A program made the position numbers and the translations under genes. From the NCBI GenBank assembly GCA_964448305.1, contig CAYUWB010000047.1, forward strand, positions 1-5,096: a DNA stretch of 5,096 nucleotides, written 5' to 3'. Below are positions 1-4,632 of this stretch, one piece after another. The notes beneath the pieces are model-generated. The model was given only the letters and a program-made list of their open reading frames with translations, searched no databases and was not told the DNA's origin. Numbering within the stretch: position 1 is the first letter of the stretch; every line of letters starts with the position of its first letter. The stretch is from Thioglobus_C sp964448305 (GTDB lineage Bacteria; Pseudomonadota; Gammaproteobacteria; PS1; Pseudothioglobaceae).

Positions 1-396
1 TTTCCTGGTGAAACCGATCAAGACTTTGACAACACCATGAAGCTCATTAATGATATTACCTTTGACAAATCTTTTAGTTTTATCTATTCGGCCCGACCTG
101 GCACCCCTGCAGCAAGCTACCCTGATGATGTAGACATGCAAGTTAAGAAAGATCGACTGAGCTTGGTACAAAAAACCATTGATGAGTCCACCGAGGTTAT
201 TTCAAAAGCCATGATTGGCAGTGTGCAAAAAGTTTTGGTTGAAAATAAAGCTAGAAAAGACGACAACCTGTTTGGTAAAACTGAAAACATGCGCAATACC
301 CACTTCAAAGGTGACGAGTCTTTGATTGGACAAATTATCAATTTGAAAATTACTGGCGCACGTGGCAACTCCTTAATGGGAGAGGTAGTCAGTTAA
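1..396 (+). CDS. miaB: tRNA-2-methylthio-N6-dimethylallyladenosine synthase MiaB, C-terminal part
   Basis: Radical-SAM methylthiotransferase that adds a methylthio group to i6A at position 37 of tRNAs reading UNN codons, giving ms2i6A; cytoplasmic, with two [4Fe-4S] clusters. The window begins inside the gene, in frame from base 1, and shows the last 131 residues of a protein usually about 440-475 long. The first residues, FPGETDQDF, are the family's conserved 'GFPGET' strand late in the radical-SAM domain, and FIYSARPGTPA (about residues 26-36 of the fragment) is the hallmark segment before the linker. The final 60 or so residues form the TRAM RNA-binding domain, ending in the typical TGARGNSLMGEVV. 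Cluster-binding cysteines lie upstream of the window. The stop (394-396) is one base from the stop of the opposing SCO gene. An ATG at 37 is an internal methionine, not the start. Identity is confident; completeness upstream cannot be judged. Confidence 0.96.
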   Translation, partial: FPGETDQDFDNTMKLINDITFDKSFSFIYSARPGTPAASYPDDVDMQVKKDRLSLVQKTIDESTEVISKAMIGSVQKVLVENKARKDDNLFGKTENMRNTHFKGDESLIGQIINLKITGARGNSLMGEVVS

Positions 397-397
397 T

Positions 398-1072
398 TTA
401 ATAATTTTTCACAATAAGCTTTATATCTTCTGCAATAACACTTGGTCGATGTGGTGTAGGAAATCCTGCAAAAATCTGCCCATCAGGCGATAATAAATAC
501 AACCAAGCAGTATGGTTAATTGAATAGTTTTTAACCCCTTTAGGCAGCTCCACCCCATTGGGAATTGTTACCGTGTTTCCATCTACTTTAATTGAACGCT
601 CATAATAAGTACCAAATGGCTTAATAAGCTTATCAATTTGACTTTGTTCGCCAGAAACACCAACAAAATCTTTATCAAAATACTCTACATACGTTTTAAG
701 TACTTTAGGCGTGTCTCTTTTAGGATCAAAAGTAATCGCGATAAATTCAGGTATAGATTCTAAGTCACTACTTTTTAATTTTGTTTTTATAGATGCCATA
801 TCCATTAATGCTGTCGGGCATACATCTGGGCAATGGGTATAAATAAAAGTTAACAGCGTCCATTGATCTTGTAAACGGGTGTTGTTAAAAATTTCATTGT
901 TGTGATCAACTAACGAAAAATCATGCAGCTTCTTATCTGGCTTATGCAAGATATGAGAAGCTTTGAGCTGTTTTTTTAAATCACCATAGTTGCTATCTGT
1001 ATTAACAGAATAAACTGAAACACCTAAAATAGCGATAAAGATAACAACAATAGATAAGGTTAGTTTACTCAT
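398..1072 (-). CDS. sco: SCO1/SenC family copper chaperone for cytochrome c oxidase assembly
   Basis: Membrane-anchored thioredoxin-fold protein that binds copper and/or reduces the CuA-site cysteines of cytochrome oxidase subunit II on the periplasmic side. The 224 residues match the family's usual size. Residues about 4-22 form a single hydrophobic N-terminal segment, likely an uncleaved anchor because there is no lipobox cysteine. The copper ligands are all present: CPDVC (Cys81 and Cys85, the CxxxC motif) after the FIYTHCP strand, and the distal His187 in NHTAWLY. The conserved ITFDPKRDTP loop is at 113-122. Its ATG shares one base with the stop of the upstream PCuAC gene (TAATG), so the pair is almost certainly co-transcribed and translationally coupled; I see no Shine-Dalgarno motif before the start. 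Family knowledge supports an oxidase-assembly role; a redox or thiol-regulatory role (SenC/PrrC type) is the main alternative. No oxidase gene is in view. Confidence 0.95.
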   Translation of the reverse strand: MSKLTLSIVVIFIAILGVSVYSVNTDSNYGDLKKQLKASHILHKPDKKLHDFSLVDHNNEIFNNTRLQDQWTLLTFIYTHCPDVCPTALMDMASIKTKLKSSDLESIPEFIAITFDPKRDTPKVLKTYVEYFDKDFVGVSGEQSQIDKLIKPFGTYYERSIKVDGNTVTIPNGVELPKGVKNYSINHTAWLYLLSPDGQIFAGFPTPHRPSVIAEDIKLIVKNY

Positions 1073-1578
1073 TAGTGCCCATGATTTTTCATCATCATTT
1101 TACCTTTTCTAACGACCGCATTAATTATTTGACTAGTGTCATTATCAAAAGTCAGTCTTATCTTAACAGTATCACCTTCTTTTGGAACAACGTCCGGACT
1201 AATCAACATAATATGCCAACTACCCGGTTTTAAATTCAAACTCGATTTGGCATTAATTGGCATAAATTCTTGCTGTACCATTTTCATTAATCCATCGTGA
1301 TTAATCGTTTTATGTAGTTCGGTTTTTTGATATCCAGCAGCAGTAACGGACAACAACCTTAAATCATTATTAGTGTTGTTGTGAATCTGCATAAAAGCGC
1401 CTAACATTGGCGCATTAGGTGGTGCAGTTCTCACCCATGGGTTCTTCACCTCAATTTGTGAAGACTTATGATGCATCATAGAATGTTCGTGGTTCATTGC
1501 AGATACTGAACTGGCACTCACCACTAAAGATAATAACAAGGCCTTATTTATAGCACTAAATTTCTCTCTTAGATTCAT
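1072..1578 (-). CDS. Periplasmic copper chaperone of the PCuAC (DUF461) family
   Basis: Secreted Cu(I)-binding protein that hands copper to the CuA site of oxidase subunit II, classically in partnership with SCO, which is the next gene. The 168 residues start with a signal peptide: basic residues at 4-6, a hydrophobic core around 13-22, and a likely cleavage site after SVSA (residue 27). The family motif H-x10-M-x21-H-x-M is exact: His89, Met100, His122 and Met124. NPWVR (46-50) and GAFMQI (60-65) are also typical of the cupredoxin-like fold. The predicted mature N-terminus (28-37) and the C-terminus (161-168) are rich in Met and His and may be additional copper ligands. ATG at 1576-1578 is chosen because an in-frame stop lies a few codons upstream with no other standard start between. 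No Shine-Dalgarno is visible. A good promoter lies 30 bp upstream. Confidence 0.94.
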   Translation of the reverse strand: MNLREKFSAINKALLLSLVVSASSVSAMNHEHSMMHHKSSQIEVKNPWVRTAPPNAPMLGAFMQIHNNTNNDLRLLSVTAAGYQKTELHKTINHDGLMKMVQQEFMPINAKSSLNLKPGSWHIMLISPDVVPKEGDTVKIRLTFDNDTSQIINAVVRKGKMMMKNHGH

Positions 1579-1609
1579 CAGAATAGTTTTTTAATTTAAA
1601 TGGATAAAC

Positions 1610-1638
1610 ATTATATCTAATTCACTAATTAAGGTAAA
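1610..1638 (-). promoter_or_regulatory. Sigma-70-type promoter for the PCuAC-SCO operon
   Basis: Reading the minus strand, TTTACC (1638 to 1633, four of six matches to TTGACA) is followed by a 17-bp spacer and a perfect TATAAT (1615 to 1610). Transcription would start near 1603, giving a leader of about 25 nt. The spacer is 17 bp, not the 19-20 bp typical of MerR/CueR-type copper-activated promoters, so there is no sequence sign of that type of copper control. Confidence 0.65.
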
Positions 1639-1647
1639 TGATAAAAT
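1621..1647 (+). promoter_or_regulatory. Possible promoter for the ybeZ-mnmA-hflD operon
   Basis: TAAAAT at 1642-1647 matches the -10 consensus at five of six positions and lies just before the ybeZ start. The -35 is weak: TTCACT at 1621-1626 matches TTGACA at four positions but with a short 15-bp spacer. A start 6-8 bases after the -10 falls at A1653 or A1655, at the ATG itself, which would make the mRNA leaderless. The element interleaves with the divergent promoter at 1610-1638. This is a pattern call in AT-rich DNA and could be chance. Confidence 0.4.
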
Positions 1648-1654
1648 ACTTCAC

Positions 1655-2575
1655 ATGAAACTATCATTAGACATTAACAATTTAGAACAACTTGCCAATA
1701 TTTGTGGATCATTTGATAAACACCTAGATGTTATTGCGAAAAGCCTTGATGTAGAGATTAACAACATAGGTGCAGACTTCAGCATTATCGGTGATAGCGC
1801 TTATCTTGCCGTACAAGTTTTAGAGGATCTGTTATCACTATCTGACAAACAAACTATTGATCTTCAAGATATAGAAATGTGCATTAAAGCGCGCACACAT
1901 GACGATTTACCAAGTCAAACAATTAATATTAAAACACGGCGAAAAATGGTGCACGTACGTAGTGCCAATCAACAGCACTATGTTAAAGCCATTACTGACA
2001 AAGACTGTATTTTTGGTATTGGCCCTGCAGGCACTGGCAAAACCTATCTTGCTGTTGCAAAGGCAGTTGAAGCATTGGAACGCTCAGATGTGCGTCGTAT
2101 TGTATTGGTACGCCCTGCGGTTGAGGCTGGTGAAAAGCTTGGGTTTCTACCGGGAGATCTGACTGAAAAGGTTGACCCTTATTTGCGTCCTATTTACGAT
2201 GCCCTCTATGAGATGCTCGGCTTTGACAAGGTCACCAAACTATTAGATAAAAATGTTATTGAAGTTGCACCTTTGGCCTTTATGCGTGGTCGAACGCTTA
2301 ACGAATCTTTTATTATCTTAGATGAGGCTCAAAACACCACCATCGAACAAATGAAAATGTTTTTAACACGAATGGGTTTTGGCTCAAAAATGGTGATTAC
2401 TGGTGACATTACCCAGATTGACTTAGCACGATCAAATCAATCTGGCCTGATACATGCGACGAAAGTGCTAACTAATGAAGATCAGATCTTATTTTGCCAT
2501 TTTGAATCAAAAGACGTTGTTCGACACAAATTAGTACAGCGCATTGTGCTGGCCTACGAACAATTTAATGACTAA
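1655..2575 (+). CDS. ybeZ: PhoH-like P-loop ATPase YbeZ
   Basis: Cytoplasmic PhoH-family ATPase linked to RNA metabolism and ribosome quality; in other bacteria it works with the endoribonuclease YbeY. The 306 residues comprise an N-terminal domain (about 1-90) and a helicase-like P-loop domain (about 95-300). Visible motifs are NQQHYV (105-110), Walker A GPAGTGKT (123-130), RPAVEAGEKLGFLPGDL (153-169), Walker B IILDEAQN (220-227) and TGDITQID (249-256). Recalled E. coli YbeZ is near 350 residues; the difference is mostly its charged C-terminal tail, absent here after AYEQFND, while all catalytic motifs are intact. ATG 1655 is the only standard start after an in-frame stop at 1592-1594. There is no Shine-Dalgarno sequence. 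The gene ends 8 bases inside mnmA (ATGACTAA), replacing the usual ybeY neighbour. ATPase assignment is secure; the precise cellular role is inferred from homologues. Confidence 0.95.
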   Translation: MKLSLDINNLEQLANICGSFDKHLDVIAKSLDVEINNIGADFSIIGDSAYLAVQVLEDLLSLSDKQTIDLQDIEMCIKARTHDDLPSQTINIKTRRKMVHVRSANQQHYVKAITDKDCIFGIGPAGTGKTYLAVAKAVEALERSDVRRIVLVRPAVEAGEKLGFLPGDLTEKVDPYLRPIYDALYEMLGFDKVTKLLDKNVIEVAPLAFMRGRTLNESFIILDEAQNTTIEQMKMFLTRMGFGSKMVITGDITQIDLARSNQSGLIHATKVLTNEDQILFCHFESKDVVRHKLVQRIVLAYEQFND

Positions 2576-3656
2576 GCAAAAAAATAAAATCATTGTTGGA
2601 CTTTCAGGTGGTGTTGATTCCTCTGTTGCGGCTCTACTGCTATTAGAGCAAGGTTATGAAATTGAAGCCTTGTTTATGAAAAACTGGGAGGAAGACGATA
2701 CTGACGATGTTTGCACCGCAGAGCAAGATTTATCTGATGCGCAAAAAGTTGCAGACAAACTGGGCATTAAACTTCACACCATTAATTTTTCAGCCGATTA
2801 TTGGGATGATGTGTTTGATCATTTCCTGCAAGAACACAAAAAAGGTCGTACACCAAATCCTGACGTTTTATGTAATCAAAAAATTAAGTTCAAGGTGTTT
2901 CTTGAACACGCCCTATCTTTGGGTGCTAACAAAATTGCCACAGGTCATTATGCTCGTATTAGCCAAGATGAAAATGGCTATCAACTCAAAACTGGGTTGG
3001 ATGATAGCAAAGATCAAAGTTATTTTTTGCATTTACTCAACCAACATCAGCTCTCAAAAAGCCTATTCCCGCTTGGTGATATTAGCAAAACCAAGGTAAG
3101 AGAGATCGCCACAGAAAATGGCTTTGTTACCGCAAACAAAAAGGATTCGACCGGTATTTGTTTTATTGGTGAGCGTAATTTTTCCCAGTTTTTACAGACT
3201 TACTTACCTAAACAACAAGGTGATATTGTTGATCAAGATAATCAGTTTATCAAGTATCACGAAGGTCTGGCTTTCTACACCATAGGCCAGCGCAAAGGCT
3301 TAGAAATTGGCGGTGGTTTTGGCACCTCAGGTGAGCCTTGGTTTGTTGCTGATAAGCGCATTGATAGTAATGAATTGGTGGTGGTACAAGGTGATCATGC
3401 CTTGTTGTATCATAGTAATTTAAAGGCATCAAATCCGCATTGGATTACAAATCCCCCAATATTACCGTTGGCATGTACAGCTAAAATAAGGTATCGTCAA
3501 CAATCACAAAAATGCTTTGTCAGCTCGGCTGACAATGGACAATTAAAAGTAACTTTTGATCACCCGCAGCGTGCCATTACACCGGGGCAATCAATCGTTT
3601 TTTATGATAACGACATTTGCCTAGGTGGCGCCGTTATTGAAAGCAGAGATAAATGA
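2568..3656 (+). CDS. mnmA: tRNA-specific 2-thiouridylase MnmA
   Basis: ATP-dependent enzyme that thiolates U34 at the wobble position of tRNA-Lys, -Glu and -Gln (s2U), taking sulfur from a persulfide relay (IscS/Tus type in enterics). The 362 residues match the family length. The PP-loop SGGVDSS is at 13-19; the catalytic nucleophile is Cys102 in NPDVLCN, and the sulfur-accepting Cys198 is in STGICFIG. DQSYFL (149-154), GHYAR (126-130) and FYTIGQRKGLEIGG are further conserved blocks. I chose ATG 2568 over an in-frame TTG at 2544 because it gives the expected short lead into the PP-loop and overlaps ybeZ by only 8 bases. No clear Shine-Dalgarno is present, so translation is probably coupled to ybeZ. 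The end overlaps hflD by 4 bases (ATGA). With miaB in the same window, two tRNA-thiolation enzymes are encoded close together. Confidence 0.97.
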   Translation: MTKQKNKIIVGLSGGVDSSVAALLLLEQGYEIEALFMKNWEEDDTDDVCTAEQDLSDAQKVADKLGIKLHTINFSADYWDDVFDHFLQEHKKGRTPNPDVLCNQKIKFKVFLEHALSLGANKIATGHYARISQDENGYQLKTGLDDSKDQSYFLHLLNQHQLSKSLFPLGDISKTKVREIATENGFVTANKKDSTGICFIGERNFSQFLQTYLPKQQGDIVDQDNQFIKYHEGLAFYTIGQRKGLEIGGGFGTSGEPWFVADKRIDSNELVVVQGDHALLYHSNLKASNPHWITNPPILPLACTAKIRYRQQSQKCFVSSADNGQLKVTFDHPQRAITPGQSIVFYDNDICLGGAVIESRDK

Positions 3657-4258
3657 ATAAACTAAAACAACAAACACTAGCGCTTGCATCTTTATTGCAA
3701 ACCACGACTCTGGTTGACCAGCTTGCCTCAACCGGCACTTGCGATGGAAAAAGTAATGAGGCCAGTTTAAAAAGCATTATCACCAATAGCACCAATGTTG
3801 AAGAAGTGTTTGATTCAACCCAAGATCTTTCAATTGGATTAAAAGCACTAACTAAAGCACTTGGCAAAAAAACCAAAAGCATGCAAAATATTGTTTTCTA
3901 CTCATTAGCACTGATCAACCTTGAAAAAAAGTTGATGAAAAATCAAGCGCTTTTGTCGCAAATATCTGGGGAAATTGAATTAATGAAAAAACAAGATTTT
4001 TTTGAAATTTCGCATTCTAATTCATTAGCGCGCTTGGCTGAGCTTTACAAAACCACTCTGGGCGAGCTTAATCCAAGAATTATGGTGAGTGGTGAGCAAA
4101 TTTATTTATCTAATCAACACACTGCCAATCATATTAGAGCACTACTACTAGCAGGGATTCGAGCGGTTTCTCTATGGAAGTCACAAGGGGGTCGAACTTG
4201 GCAATTATTACTAAATAAGAAAAAGACACTTAAATTAGTAAACACTATGGACTTTTAG
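3653..4258 (+). CDS. hflD: High frequency lysogenization protein HflD homologue
   Basis: HflD (YcfC) is a mostly helical, membrane-peripheral protein; in E. coli it binds phage lambda CII and affects lysogeny, and its normal housekeeping role is not settled. The 201 residues are close to the usual 205-215. Recognisable regions are the N-terminal helix TLALASLLQTTTLVDQLA (8-25), YSLALINLEKKL in the middle, and the conserved C-terminal block RALLLAGIRAVSLWKSQGG (162-180) followed by RTWQLL (181-186). Its ATG overlaps the mnmA stop by 4 bases, the same mnmA-hflD arrangement as E. coli, implying co-transcription. The weak purine stretch GCAGAG upstream is the closest thing to a ribosome binding site in the window. 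The downstream neighbour is rpsT, not purB as in enterics. I see no terminator between hflD and rpsT, so read-through is possible. Confidence 0.9.
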   Translation: MNKLKQQTLALASLLQTTTLVDQLASTGTCDGKSNEASLKSIITNSTNVEEVFDSTQDLSIGLKALTKALGKKTKSMQNIVFYSLALINLEKKLMKNQALLSQISGEIELMKKQDFFEISHSNSLARLAELYKTTLGELNPRIMVSGEQIYLSNQHTANHIRALLLAGIRAVSLWKSQGGRTWQLLLNKKKTLKLVNTMDF

Positions 4259-4276
4259 TCTTCAAATAAGTATAAT
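4248..4276 (+). promoter_or_regulatory. rpsT promoter with GC-rich discriminator
   Basis: TGGACT (4248-4253, four of six matches to TTGACA) lies in the last codons and stop-proximal end of hflD. After a 17-bp spacer comes a perfect TATAAT (4271-4276). It is followed by TCCGCG (4277-4282), a conspicuously GC-rich discriminator in otherwise AT-rich DNA. Such discriminators are typical of promoters repressed by ppGpp/DksA, which fits a ribosomal protein gene. Initiation near 4283 would leave a U-rich leader of about 30 nt without a Shine-Dalgarno sequence. The position and motif are seen directly; stringent control is inference. Confidence 0.68.
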
Positions 4277-4312
4277 TCCGCGTTTTACTAATTTCAAATT
4301 TTTTTAAATACG

Positions 4313-4573
4313 ATGGCTAATTCAGCAGGCTCTAAAAAACGCGCAAGACAAGCAGTTAAACGCAACAAACATAATTCACAAATTCGTGCCACAGTTCGCA
4401 CGTTTATTAAAAAAGTAACTTACGCATTAGAAGCTGGTAACAAAAAAGAAGCTCAAGGTGGTTTTGGTGCAATGCAAAAAATGCTTGACCAAGCCGTTAG
4501 CAAAGGTTTAATGAATAAAAACCAAGCAGCCAGAAAAAAATCTCGCCTTAACGCACAGATTAAAGCACTATAA
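4313..4573 (+). CDS. rpsT: 30S ribosomal protein S20
   Basis: Primary-binding small-subunit protein that contacts the 5' domain and helix 44 of 16S rRNA. The 86 residues match the family size (87 in E. coli). Diagnostic features are the basic N-terminus MANSAGSKKRARQ with KRNKHNSQIRA (16-26), RTFIKKV (29-35), ALEAGNKKEAQ (38-48), and the C-terminal helix NKNQAARKKSRLNAQIKAL. It starts with ATG, whereas E. coli rpsT uses UUG. The leader between the promoter and start carries a run of seven T and no Shine-Dalgarno, so initiation may rely on S1 binding to the U-rich leader. E. coli S20 represses its own translation; nothing here shows whether that is retained. The gene is transcribed from its own promoter, possibly plus read-through from hflD, and is closed by a strong terminator 26 bases after the stop. 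Confidence 0.98.
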   Translation: MANSAGSKKRARQAVKRNKHNSQIRATVRTFIKKVTYALEAGNKKEAQGGFGAMQKMLDQAVSKGLMNKNQAARKKSRLNAQIKAL

Positions 4574-4589
4574 ACTAAAACGTTTACAT

Positions 4590-4598
4590 TGCTATAAT
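4590..4598 (+). promoter_or_regulatory. Extended -10 element, candidate promoter for the smr gene
   Basis: TGCTATAAT is a perfect extended -10 (TGnTATAAT), located between the rpsT stop and the terminator hairpin. There is no good -35 at 17 bp (ATAAAC at 4570-4575), but extended -10 promoters can work without one. Initiation 6-8 bases downstream would fall around 4604-4606, inside the left arm of the terminator, so a transcript starting here would lack much of the stem. The bases there are pyrimidines, which is less favourable. It may instead be an AT-rich coincidence. Confidence 0.42.
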
Positions 4599-4624
4599 AA
4601 AGCCCTCTTTTGAGGGCTTTTTTT
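4599..4624 (+). terminator. Intrinsic terminator after rpsT
   Basis: A perfect 9-bp stem, AAAGCCCTC (4599-4607) with GAGGGCTTT (4612-4620), encloses a TTTT loop and runs into seven consecutive T (4618-4624). This is a textbook Rho-independent terminator placed 26 bases after the rpsT stop. The following gene begins at 4633, so it insulates that gene from rpsT transcription. The A-rich left side is too interrupted to be a convincing terminator in the reverse direction. Confidence 0.93.
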
Positions 4625-4632
4625 ATGCTGGC

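Noticed and set aside
37..39. ATG at 37 as the start of a small protein of 119 residues
   Set aside because: The frame is open back to base 1 and the upstream residues FPGETDQDF continue MiaB, so this is an internal methionine.
1594..1601. ATTTAAAT palindrome in the PCuAC leader
   Set aside because: It is short, made only of A and T, and in AT-rich DNA gives no evidence of a binding site.
1650..1659. Dyad TTCA-CA-TGAA over the ybeZ start as an operator
   Set aside because: Eight symmetric bases with a two-base centre are expected by chance, and the symmetry does not extend outward.
1899..2162. Alternative-frame open reading frame inside ybeZ
   Set aside because: It lies wholly within a strongly conserved gene in another frame and shows no recognisable motif.
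2544..2567. TTG at 2544 as an upstream start for mnmA, adding eight residues
   Set aside because: The ATG at 2568 gives the normal MnmA N-terminus just ahead of the PP-loop; the added residues are not family-like and lengthen the overlap with ybeZ.
2707..3099. 130-codon open frame within mnmA
   Set aside because: It overlaps the catalytic region of mnmA, has no family resemblance and no start signals; such frames are common in AT-rich coding DNA.
3634..3882. Minus-strand open frame opposite the mnmA/hflD junction
   Set aside because: It is antisense to two confidently identified genes and has no promoter or motif of its own. The same reasoning applies to minus-strand frames at 117-368, 3250-3432 and 4453-4662.
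4299..4305. Run of seven T before rpsT as a terminator for hflD
   Set aside because: No GC-rich hairpin precedes it; the upstream bases do not form a stem, so it is better read as part of a U-rich leader.
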